This document shows positions 26,342-33,872 of a stretch of DNA of 51,435 bases, in pieces. The DNA comes from Acidobacteria bacterium UBA823 (GTDB taxonomy: Bacteria > Acidobacteriota > Vicinamibacteria > Vicinamibacterales > UBA823), in the NCBI GenBank assembly GCA_002296225.1, contig DBHR01000021.1, positions 1 through 51,435 of the forward strand. Direction: 5' to 3'. Under the pieces are notes generated by a model, which was given only the letters and a program-made list of their open reading frames with translations, was not told the origin of the DNA and did no database searches. The first letter of the stretch is position 1. Every line of letters starts with the position of its first letter. Made by a program: the position numbers and the translations under genes.

Positions 26342-27292
26342 TCAGTCACCTTGGTTCGTGTCGTTCCAGAAACGCTCGGTTAGATACCGTTCACCCGAAT
26401 CGCAGAAGATGGTCACAAAGACTCCCTCCCGCACCTTCTCGGCTACCTCGACGCACGCTACTAACGCAGCGCCACTCGACACGCCCACCAAGATACCCTC
26501 GGCCTGCGCTAGTCGGCGGACCATCCGGTAGGCGGCCTCTGTCTCGACCCGCAAGTCGAGGTCCGCCAGCGTCGGATCGTAGATACCCGGTACGATCGCT
26601 GACTCCATATGTTTCAGCCCTTCAAGGCCGTGAAGCGGCGAACTGGGCTGCACCGATACCAGCGTGACCTCACGACCCCGCTCGGTCGCATGCTCACGAA
26701 GTCGGCGTCCGGTGCCAACGAACGTTCCGCTCGTGCCGAGACCTGCGATGAAGTGGGTTACGCGGCCGGAGGTTTGTTCGATGATCTCGCAGCCGGTCGT
26801 ATGATAGTGCGCTTGCCAGTTTGCAGCGTTGTTGTACTGGTCAGCGTAGTAGTGATCGTCAGGCGCCTCGGCATAGAGCCGCTGCGCCTCTCGGATCGCA
26901 CCATCGGAACCCTCGAGTGGATCGGTCAGTACCAACTCCGCGCCGTACGCCTGCAACACCCGTTTTCGCTCGGGTGTCACGTTTGCCGGCACGCACAGTT
27001 TGACGCGATAACCTCGCACGGCGCCGAGCATGGCGAAGGCAATGCCCGTGTTGCCAGACGTGGCATCAAGCAGCACCTTCCCAGGCGTAAGCTCGCCCCG
27101 CTCCTCGGCCTCTCGCACGATCCGGCCTGCCGCCCGGTCCTTCACCGAACCCCCAGGATTCCGCCATTCGGCCTTGGCGTACAGCTCAATCCCTGGCAAC
27201 TCTCGCTCGAACAGTCGGAGTCGCATGAGCGGCGTCTGCCCTATTAGATCGGGCATAAACGACCGTTGTGCCTGACGTAAAACCGTGCTCAC
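26342..27292 (-). CDS. cysM: PLP-dependent cysteine synthase, CysM type
   Basis: 316 residues, fold type II PLP enzyme. The PLP lysine is in NPGGSVKDRAA; the substrate loop SGNTGIAFAM and the phosphate loop GTSGTFVGTGRRL are intact. Linkage to a carrier protein and a Mec protease points to the CysO-dependent enzyme, which uses O-phosphoserine and protein thiocarboxylate. A sulfide-dependent CysK or CysM role is not excluded. Start GTG at 27292, no clear ribosome binding site. It is the first gene of the cysM-mec-fusion cluster, divergent from the TonB receptor. Confidence 0.92.
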   Translation of the reverse strand: MSTVLRQAQRSFMPDLIGQTPLMRLRLFERELPGIELYAKAEWRNPGGSVKDRAAGRIVREAEERGELTPGKVLLDATSGNTGIAFAMLGAVRGYRVKLCVPANVTPERKRVLQAYGAELVLTDPLEGSDGAIREAQRLYAEAPDDHYYADQYNNAANWQAHYHTTGCEIIEQTSGRVTHFIAGLGTSGTFVGTGRRLREHATERGREVTLVSVQPSSPLHGLEGLKHMESAIVPGIYDPTLADLDLRVETEAAYRMVRRLAQAEGILVGVSSGAALVACVEVAEKVREGVFVTIFCDSGERYLTERFWNDTNQGD

Positions 27293-27444
27293 TGATATAC
27301 GACCATTCTAGTCCGAATTATAGAAATCGTACGCGCGGGCTGTCAACGCAGTAAGTCTGAAGGACCGTCGCGGCCGAATACAATTATCAACCGATTACCA
27401 GCGAAAACACCGCTCATAACTACCCTGGCCAACCTTCGTAACGT

Positions 27445-27475
27445 TTGACAGGCTTTCTTTCGAGCCGGTAGGCTC
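27445..27475 (+). promoter_or_regulatory. Candidate promoter with hairpin before the second TonB receptor
   Basis: A consensus TTGACA (27445-27450) is followed after 18 nt by TAGGCT (27469-27474). The hairpin GAGCC-GGTA-GGCTC (27462-27475) overlaps the -10 element. The ATG at 27482 lies 7 nt further on, so the transcript would have almost no leader, or a later ATG at 27497 is used. Confidence 0.4.
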
Positions 27476-27481
27476 CTCAGA

Positions 27482-30121
27482 ATGTCGTTCGTGCAGATGG
27501 TCACGCTCTGGGCAACGGCCATCAGCTTCGGTCAAGTCTCCGAACCAGCTGACCGCACACTCTCGGGAACGGTCGTAGATTCGATCGGCGGCGGAGTCGC
27601 CACCGTGACGATCACGGTGGCGTGTGGCAAGCGGGTTGTAACGGGTATGTCGGACCAGCAAGGCAGGTTCAGCATCGCCGGACTCCCAGCCGAGCAGTGT
27701 CTCGTGGTTGCCGCGCGCGAGTTCTTCGACGCGGCGACCCTGGACGTCGACCTCACGGATGCATCCATTTCCACCGTCAGGCTCACGCTCCCGGTAGCAG
27801 GCCTCAAAACAGAGTTAGTAGTCACGCCGACGCGCGGCGCTGTCGAGGAAGCATTCGACGTTCCCGAGGCCATCACGGTGACCACCCGCGAGGAGATCAA
27901 CTCGCGCCCGCACCAGATCTTGCCGCAGGTGCTCCGTGAGGAAACTGGCGTGCTGGTCCAGCAAACTACAACCGCTCAGGGCTCGCCCTTTATCCGTGGA
28001 TTCAGCGCCCAGCGCATCGTCTACCTAATGGACGGCATTCGCTTCAACACTTCGATCTTTCGCGCTGGTGCCACGCAGTACTTGGGATGGATCAACCCGG
28101 CACTCGTCGACCGGTTGGAGGTCGTCCGCGGACCGTCGTCGGTCCAGTACGGCAGTGATTCTCTCGGAGGAACGATCAACGTCTTGAGTGTGGAGCCCGC
28201 GCTCTCAACCATTGGCCGCCACGTCAGCGGTGCCGTGGAGGGTGCATTCGGCTCTGCGGATCTAAGCGGGAGCGGCGATGCCACGCTGCTGGTACAGGAC
28301 CGCACGTGGGCGGTCCGATTCGGGGGCACCAGCCAACGCGTGGGCGAGCTGCGTACAGGCCGCGGACGAGATTCCCATTCGGCCGTAACGCGGTTCCTCG
28401 GCCTGCCGTCGGAGGTGCTCTACAAAAGCCTGCCCCAGACCGACTTCTCTCAGACCGGCGGCTACGTGGCGACCACCGTCGAAGTGAGTAAGGACGCTTC
28501 GCTCAATGCGATCTTCCTCCATGAAGACCAGTTTGGTGTCAATCGATACGACCGGCTCCTGGGCGGCGACGGTCGACACCGGAGCGAGTTCACGCCACAG
28601 CGGCTGGATTTTGGCTACATTCGCTATCAGCGGAGCAACGCGGGCTGGTTGGACAGATGGTCGACGAGCCTCTCGCTGAACCGCCAGCAGGACGACCGTC
28701 TCGAGCAGAGCCGCCCCAATACAGTCATCGAACAACAGACCGGTCGCGTCCTAGCTCTCGGATACCAGGCACAGGGCGCGCGGGTCGTTGCGGACCGGCA
28801 CGCCTTGACCTTCGGCGGCGAGGTCTATGACGAGTACATCGCAGCCAGCCGCGCGTTCCAAGACCCCGCGACCAACGTGCGCACGACGGTCCGCCCACGG
28901 ATTCCAGACGGAACGCGGTACACTAGTACCGGCCTCTTCATGCAGATGGCGTCAGAGATCGTGCCGGGACGCCTGATGCTCCGCGCCGGTGTCCGGCATG
29001 GCTATTTTCTATTTCGCACACGCCCGGCTCCCGAGTTCAGCGTCCGTCTTCAACGCGTTCCGTCGAGCGCGTTAACGTTTCACTCCGGAACGGTCATTGG
29101 CTTGACAAACGTGGTGAACGCCACGTTTAGCATTAGCCGGGGGTTCCGAGCAGCTAACGCGGTCGACTTGGGCTCAATCGGCATCAGCGGTGGCGGCTTC
29201 GAAATCACGCCAGCGGTAGCCTATAACCTCGGAGGCCTTCTGGGAGATAGCGACGGTGCCGACGCGGCGAGCACGGGCTTCCCTGTTACCGACCTCAAGC
29301 CAGAATCCGCGATCAGCGTTGAAGCCGGGATTAAGATCCGGACGTCAGCGTTCTCGGCATCGCTGAGTGTCTTCGACCTCGAGTTGCGCGACATCCTCCA
29401 GCGACGGACGGCTATTTTCCCCGCGTCGATCGTTGGCACGACCATCGCCGGCTTCACGGTCGCGCGGCAGGATACGACCGGACGGGCTTTCATCGCGGAG
29501 GACCCTCGCCCAATCGTCACGCGCGCCAATCGTGACCGGGCTCGCGTGGTCGGCATGGAGTCCGACGCCCAGATACGGCTGGCGCCAGGCTGGCTAGCAA
29601 TAGGCTATTTCTCGATCGTCACCGGACGCGAACTGGGCAACGACCACCACCTCCGCCGTATGCCGCCGCCGCTCGGCGGTGCCCGGGTCCGGTGGGAGCC
29701 AGTCGGGCAGAGCTTCTGGATCGAAGGTACTGCGAGCTTCGCATTTGCACAAAACCAGCTCAGCCCAGGCGACGTTGCCGATGCCCGGATCGGCGGTTGG
29801 CGCACCCGTGATTCCATCACTGAATTCTTCAACGGCGGCGCCACCGCTCTGGGCCTAGTGCAAAATGGAAAACTAACGGCGACCGGCGAAACCCTGGAAC
29901 AGGTTCAGGATAGAGTCCTCAGCGGCGCCGACGGCGCTTCGCTGTTCGTCGAAACACCAGGATTCGTATCGATAGGCGCGCGTGCAGGCTGGCAACTGCA
30001 TCCTCGCATTATGCTGACAGTGCTTGCCGAAAATCTGACTGACCGCAACTACCGGTGGCACGGCTCTGGCGTTGATGCACCCGGCTTTAACCTGCAGGTC
30101 AGGACTCGCTACACTTTCTGA
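27482..30121 (+). CDS. TonB-dependent receptor, substrate unknown
   Basis: 879-residue outer membrane receptor. A short signal sequence (MVTLWATAISFG), a carboxypeptidase-regulatory-like domain at about 27-105, a plug at about 112-225 with ETGVLVQQTT, GSPFIRGFSAQRIVYLMDGI and EVVRGPSSVQYGSDSLGG, and a barrel ending in FNLQVRTRYTF with the C-terminal Phe typical of outer membrane insertion. It lies between cysM (divergent) and hom, with no ABC importer or riboswitch nearby, so the ligand is open; heme, siderophore or other metal complexes are possible. Confidence 0.88.
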   Translation: MSFVQMVTLWATAISFGQVSEPADRTLSGTVVDSIGGGVATVTITVACGKRVVTGMSDQQGRFSIAGLPAEQCLVVAAREFFDAATLDVDLTDASISTVRLTLPVAGLKTELVVTPTRGAVEEAFDVPEAITVTTREEINSRPHQILPQVLREETGVLVQQTTTAQGSPFIRGFSAQRIVYLMDGIRFNTSIFRAGATQYLGWINPALVDRLEVVRGPSSVQYGSDSLGGTINVLSVEPALSTIGRHVSGAVEGAFGSADLSGSGDATLLVQDRTWAVRFGGTSQRVGELRTGRGRDSHSAVTRFLGLPSEVLYKSLPQTDFSQTGGYVATTVEVSKDASLNAIFLHEDQFGVNRYDRLLGGDGRHRSEFTPQRLDFGYIRYQRSNAGWLDRWSTSLSLNRQQDDRLEQSRPNTVIEQQTGRVLALGYQAQGARVVADRHALTFGGEVYDEYIAASRAFQDPATNVRTTVRPRIPDGTRYTSTGLFMQMASEIVPGRLMLRAGVRHGYFLFRTRPAPEFSVRLQRVPSSALTFHSGTVIGLTNVVNATFSISRGFRAANAVDLGSIGISGGGFEITPAVAYNLGGLLGDSDGADAASTGFPVTDLKPESAISVEAGIKIRTSAFSASLSVFDLELRDILQRRTAIFPASIVGTTIAGFTVARQDTTGRAFIAEDPRPIVTRANRDRARVVGMESDAQIRLAPGWLAIGYFSIVTGRELGNDHHLRRMPPPLGGARVRWEPVGQSFWIEGTASFAFAQNQLSPGDVADARIGGWRTRDSITEFFNGGATALGLVQNGKLTATGETLEQVQDRVLSGADGASLFVETPGFVSIGARAGWQLHPRIMLTVLAENLTDRNYRWHGSGVDAPGFNLQVRTRYTF

Positions 30122-30154
30122 CGATGGTTGCAACAACTCACTAAAGGACAAATT

Positions 30155-30193
30155 ATGAGGTTGACACCCCGCGTGCTCCATGCCTGTGCCTGA
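30155..30193 (+). CDS. Possible 12-residue leader ORF overlapping the hom start
   Basis: AAAGGA (30144-30149) precedes ATG at 30155 by 5 nt. The frame reads MRLTPRVLHACA and stops at 30191-30193, 11 nt inside hom. The hom ATG at 30180 has no ribosome binding site of its own, so hom could be translated by reinitiation or coupling. The peptide has only one Thr and no Met or Ile run, so classic attenuation is not supported. Confidence 0.35.
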   Translation: MRLTPRVLHACA

Positions 30194-31304
30194 CCCGGTG
30201 ATCGCCTCGTTCGATCTCGCTCTGGTCGGGTTCGGCCGTGTCGGGCGACGTTTCGCCACGCTACTGTCGGAACGACGAGATCAACTCGCGCAGGATTATC
30301 ACCTTGCCTACCGTGTTGTAGGAATTGCGACCGGGCGACATGGCACGGCGATGCACCGCGACGGACTCGACCTCACACGTGCGGTCGAAATCATCGAAGC
30401 CGGCGGTAACCTCGGCCTAATGCATGACGACGGTGCAGGGTCCGCACCGACTGACACGTATTCTTTCATCGAGCGATTCACAGACATCTCGGACCATGGG
30501 CCCCGGGTCGTTGTCGAAACCACGACACTCGATGTCACTACGGGTGAGCCAGCGGTCGGTCACGTCCGTGCAGCCATCGCCGCGGGTGCCCATGTCGTTA
30601 CGGCCAACAAGGGCCCCGCCGCATTCGCCTATCACGCACTGCGCGGCGCAGCGGACGCGGCGGATGTCCGGTTCCTGACCGAAGGCGCGGTGCTCGACGG
30701 CATCCCAGTCCTTAACCTGGTTCGCGAAACTCTGCCGACAGTCATGATCAAGGGCTTCCGAGGCGTGATCAACTCAACTACGAACTACATGCTCACGGCG
30801 ATGGAACAGGGCGGAAGCGCGGCTGACGCCTTGGCAGCAATGCAGGTTCAAGGCGTAGCGGAGGCGGATGCTTCACTCGACGTCAAGGGCTGGGACGCAG
30901 CCGCAAAGACTGCTGTACTCGTCAACGTGCTGATGGACGGCCGCACGACGTTGCACGCCATCGCGCGGACTGGGATTTCCGGACTTACAGGCGAGATCGT
31001 ACGAAACGCTGTCCGCCGCGGCCGGAGGATTAAGCTCGTGGCCTCGGCCTCCCGGTCCGGCGATACAATCAGCGGTGCCGTGGCGCCAGTCGAACTCGAC
31101 GCGGACGACCCGCTCGCCAGACTTGACGGCCAAGCGAATGCACTGGTGCTTGTCACGGACCTGCTCGGCGAGATCGTGATCACTCAACGTCACGGGGGTC
31201 TCACGCAGACGGCCTTCGCCCTGTTGGCGGATCTCATCACGATTCGAAGAGCAGTGCCCGAAACTGCGCTTCATCAAAACCCTTCACGGCCGTGCCATCA
31301 ATAA
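30180..31304 (+). CDS. hom: Homoserine dehydrogenase
   Basis: 374 residues. It reduces aspartate semialdehyde to homoserine for threonine and methionine synthesis. The Rossmann motif LALVGFGRVGRR, VVTANKGPAAFAY, FRGVINSTTNYML and ASLDVKGWDAAAKTAV are clear. There is no C-terminal ACT domain, so the usual threonine feedback domain is missing. The final 68 nt overlap tail-to-tail with the Sec-glutaredoxin gene on the other strand. Confidence 0.94.
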   Translation: MPVPDPVIASFDLALVGFGRVGRRFATLLSERRDQLAQDYHLAYRVVGIATGRHGTAMHRDGLDLTRAVEIIEAGGNLGLMHDDGAGSAPTDTYSFIERFTDISDHGPRVVVETTTLDVTTGEPAVGHVRAAIAAGAHVVTANKGPAAFAYHALRGAADAADVRFLTEGAVLDGIPVLNLVRETLPTVMIKGFRGVINSTTNYMLTAMEQGGSAADALAAMQVQGVAEADASLDVKGWDAAAKTAVLVNVLMDGRTTLHAIARTGISGLTGEIVRNAVRRGRRIKLVASASRSGDTISGAVAPVELDADDPLARLDGQANALVLVTDLLGEIVITQRHGGLTQTAFALLADLITIRRAVPETALHQNPSRPCHQ

Positions 31305-31470
31305 GCGTCACCGGTACCGTTCGCCAGCCAGTCGCAAGCAGTTCCCGATATGCTGTGTCGTCCTTGTCGACGTTGCGATCCACGAAACCAATACCCGCTC
31401 GTGAAAGAAACTCTTTCACCTGCTGGCAGGTGGGTCAGTGCGAGCCAGAGTAGACGATAATGGTCGGCAA
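31237..31470 (-). CDS. Glutaredoxin-like selenoprotein (in-frame TGA in the active site, UPTC)
   Basis: 77 residues if TGA at 31437-31435 is read as selenocysteine. The frame runs PTIIVYSGSH, then TGA, then PTCQQVKEFLSRAG and later TVPVTLIDGTAVKGFDEAQF, colinear with short glutaredoxins that have CPxC at this point. The start is TTG at 31470 with GGAGG (31480-31476) 5 nt upstream, so translation begins before the TGA. Downstream, GTGAAAG-AGTTT-CTTTCAC forms a hairpin whose loop starts 23 nt after TGA with G at loop position 2, fitting bacterial SECIS rules. The natural end is a tandem TGATGA. A conventional call would keep only the last 60 residues from a GTG. A nonsense mutation is the alternative. 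Confidence 0.8.
31401..31437 (-). promoter_or_regulatory. Bacterial SECIS-like element with Sec TGA codon
   Basis: Reading the minus strand, the TGA (31437-31435) is followed by 15 nt and then a 7-bp perfect stem, GTGAAAG (31419-31413) with CTTTCAC (31407-31401), around the loop AGTTT. The loop distance and the G at its second position agree with known bacterial SECIS rules. A second, overlapping hairpin (CACCTG-CCAG-CAGGTG) is closer to the TGA and competes for the same bases. Confidence 0.65.
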
Positions 31471-31562
31471 GATATCCTCCGATCGACGACGGCGCCCCGT
31501 TCGATAGATTGCATTGCGCGCTCGGCAAAGTCAACCGACACTTCGACTCGCAGATACAACCC

Positions 31563-32783
31563 ATGAGCTCATCATCGACATCGCAGTCCCCGTCTCCCAG
31601 CCCGTTCGACGGCCTGGTCGTGCTCGACATGACGCGCGTCCTCTCGGGCCCCTACTGCACCATGCTGCTGGCGGACATGGGAGCTCGCGTCATCAAGATC
31701 GAGCATCCAAAGCGCGGCGACGACTCACGCGCGTGGGGGCCGCCTTTCGTCAACGGCGAGAGCGCCTACTTCTTGAGTGTGAATCGGAACAAAGAAAGCG
31801 TGACAATCGATTTCAAGAACCCCGACGGCCGGCGCGTGCTGAACGCCCTGATCGAACACAGCGACGTGCTTGTTGAGAACTTCCGCCCCGGCACACTTGA
31901 ACGGCTGGGATTGGGCTACGCCGATGTGCATGCCTGCAATCCACGGCTGGTCTACGTTTCGATCTCGGGCTTCGGTCAAACCGGGCCTCGCCGACAGGAG
32001 CCTGGCTACGATGCGGTCGTCCAAGCCGAGGGCGGGTTGATGAGCATCACCGGTAGCGCCGACGGCCCTGGCTACCGGTTGGGCGTCGCTATCGCCGACA
32101 TCACGGCCGGCATGTTCGCCGCCTACGGCGCGTCGGCCGCACTCTTCGCACGCCAACACAGCGGCCAAGGACAACTCGTTGATGTCGGCATGCTCGACTC
32201 AGTGGCGGCCCTTTTGACCTATCAAGCGGGTATTCACTTCGCCACCGGCGGCGTACCGCCGCGGATGGGTAACCGCCATTCGACCGTTGTACCGTACGAA
32301 ACCTTTGAAGCCGCCGACGGCGAGTTCGTTCTCGCTGTTGGCAACGACACGTTGTGGAAGAAATTTTGCGGCGTGGCTGGTCTCGATGAGATCGCCACGG
32401 ACCCTCGGTTCGCGACCAACCGTGCCCGAGTGACCGCGTACGAGGAGCTGCGTCCGCTGCTGGAACACACGCTGCGAACGCGACCGCGACAGGCCTGGAT
32501 CGACGACCTAACGGCCGCCGGCGTGCCGTGCGGGGCCGTTCGCAACATCGAACAGGTCCTAGCCGACCCTCAACTCGCTGCACGTGGGATGGTGGTCGAA
32601 CTCGATCACGCTATCGCTGGTGCGATCCACGTCACGGGCATCCCCACCAAGCTCTCCGCAACGCCGGGCGCGATCAAGACCCCGCCGCCGACGCTTGGGG
32701 AACACACGGACAAGGTCCTCGAAGAGTTGCTCGGACTCGACCAGGCCGAGCGGACCCGCCTTCAGCAGTCCGGTGCAATCTGA
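31563..32783 (+). CDS. CaiB/BaiF family CoA transferase (family III)
   Basis: About 406 residues. Moves CoA between carboxylic acids. Family motifs: GLVVLDMTRVLSGPYCTMLLADMGARVIKIE, here starting near residue 16, KNPDGRRVLNALIEHSDVLVENFRPGTLERLGLGY, and the catalytic Asp in DVGMLDSVAALL. ATG at 31563 is chosen; the Ser-rich N-terminus (SSSSTSQSPSPSPF) is a flexible lead-in. It is divergent from the Sec-glutaredoxin with 92 nt between starts. The acid substrates cannot be assigned. Confidence 0.9.
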   Translation: MSSSSTSQSPSPSPFDGLVVLDMTRVLSGPYCTMLLADMGARVIKIEHPKRGDDSRAWGPPFVNGESAYFLSVNRNKESVTIDFKNPDGRRVLNALIEHSDVLVENFRPGTLERLGLGYADVHACNPRLVYVSISGFGQTGPRRQEPGYDAVVQAEGGLMSITGSADGPGYRLGVAIADITAGMFAAYGASAALFARQHSGQGQLVDVGMLDSVAALLTYQAGIHFATGGVPPRMGNRHSTVVPYETFEAADGEFVLAVGNDTLWKKFCGVAGLDEIATDPRFATNRARVTAYEELRPLLEHTLRTRPRQAWIDDLTAAGVPCGAVRNIEQVLADPQLAARGMVVELDHAIAGAIHVTGIPTKLSATPGAIKTPPPTLGEHTDKVLEELLGLDQAERTRLQQSGAI

Positions 32784-32809
32784 GGCTTTGGACGAACAGC
32801 GGATCGATT

Positions 32810-33253
32810 TCAGCGAGCACGACCCTGACCACCCGCACCCGTTACTTCGTAAATCCGTACGAGTTCCACGAGCTTGTACCCCCGTGTCTGGTATGGCGGC
32901 ACGACCCGCTCCGTGCGGAGGTACTGCATCATTCCGTCGTCACTATAGTCGGGCCCCCCTACTTCGGTTGATTCGGACAAGATTCGCCCCAAATCGGTAA
33001 GTGACATGCGCTTCTCGTCGACCGTCGCGGTCGCCGGCCAGAAGCCGAAGCGCTTGACTCGAGTCCGAACCGCCTGTGTGCAAAACTTGATGTAGATCTC
33101 GTTGCTGATGAACTGATAGCCCATGTCGACCCGTGACGAGGGCGCGTCCTCAACGCGGAGTAATCCCACGTCGTCGATCGGCGCAATAGCGTCGATTAGC
33201 GTCTGCGTGAACGTGCCCTCGCCCGACCATTCAGAGATTTCGAGGTTGGTCAT
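32810..33253 (-). CDS. Hypothetical protein, 147 residues
   Basis: No family recognised. It starts MTNLEISEWSGEGTF at an ATG at 33253 and is soluble, with mixed alpha/beta character and no signal peptide or membrane segment. A single Cys occurs (KFCTQ). The C-terminus is Gly/Arg rich. The gene is convergent with the CoA transferase. Codon-position composition looks coding and the frame is clean. The 203-nt gap upstream to the cupredoxin gene has no convincing gene; a 23-codon frame there ends on this ATG. Confidence 0.6.
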   Translation of the reverse strand: MTNLEISEWSGEGTFTQTLIDAIAPIDDVGLLRVEDAPSSRVDMGYQFISNEIYIKFCTQAVRTRVKRFGFWPATATVDEKRMSLTDLGRILSESTEVGGPDYSDDGMMQYLRTERVVPPYQTRGYKLVELVRIYEVTGAGGQGRAR

Positions 33254-33456
33254 ACGCCCACTATCTCTTTCAAGTCCTGATGAACGGCGGTCAGCCCACC
33301 GAGCACCGGACAAATCCGCATGGCCAGAAATCTAAGACGCCATATCGTGTCGACGACATCGCGGGTGCCAGGACACCGGCTGATCGACGCGGTAGCGCAG
33401 TGACGCTGGACAGGTGAAGGCGAAAAGGCGGACCGACCGGAGCGCCACCGGCGGGC

Positions 33457-33870
33457 TTACCGAATGTCGACGACCTCAATCGTACCCCGCATCATCGCGC
33501 TGTGCGGGCTGCATTCGTAGGCATAACGGCCAATCGCCTCAGGCACGCGGAAAATAATGGTGTCACGCTCACGACCCTTGAGACGCGAAGTTGCCAATTT
33601 CCACGCACCGACAACGAAATCGTGCACGACGCCAGGGTGCTCGTTCCAGAGGACGAGCCGTACGGTCTCGCCAGCTTCCACGCGGATCAGTGGATTCGCT
33701 TCTCCACCGCCGTCCACGTAAAAGGCCATGTCCGACGCCACCACGACGATCTCGCGGGGCTCGGGCGGCGCATCAGTCAAAACGGGCACGAAGTCGGCCA
33801 TCGCCAGCCCGGCCAAGCCTAGAAGCACGGCTACGACCACCTGCCCTCTCAACCCTCTGGTAATCGTCAT
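33457..33870 (-). CDS. Exported cupredoxin (type 1 copper protein)
   Basis: 137 residues. N-terminal hydrophobic export or anchor segment (VVVAVLLGLAGLAMA), then a plastocyanin-like domain. Copper ligands are visible as the His in GVVHDFVVG and YECSPHSAMM (Cys, His, Met). It should carry electrons in the periplasm, plausibly to or from the multicopper oxidase two genes upstream. ATG at 33870 starts 2 nt after the ZIP gene stop. It is the last gene of the oxidase-ZIP-cupredoxin operon. Confidence 0.9.
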   Translation of the reverse strand: MTITRGLRGQVVVAVLLGLAGLAMADFVPVLTDAPPEPREIVVVASDMAFYVDGGGEANPLIRVEAGETVRLVLWNEHPGVVHDFVVGAWKLATSRLKGRERDTIIFRVPEAIGRYAYECSPHSAMMRGTIEVVDIR

Positions 33871-33872
33871 CG

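Noticed and set aside
31420..31435. First hairpin after the TGA as the SECIS element
   Set aside because: Its loop lies only about 9 nt after TGA, too close for known bacterial SECIS rules; the next hairpin fits better.
31298..31630. 110-codon minus-strand frame antisense to the CoA transferase start
   Set aside because: It overlaps both the CoA transferase N-terminus and the glutaredoxin in other frames, has no family features, and the glutaredoxin frame explains the region better.
33250..33321. 23-codon minus-strand frame MRICPVLGG whose stop overlaps the next ATG
   Set aside because: The overlap hints at coupling, but there is no ribosome binding site or known family; kept only as a note.
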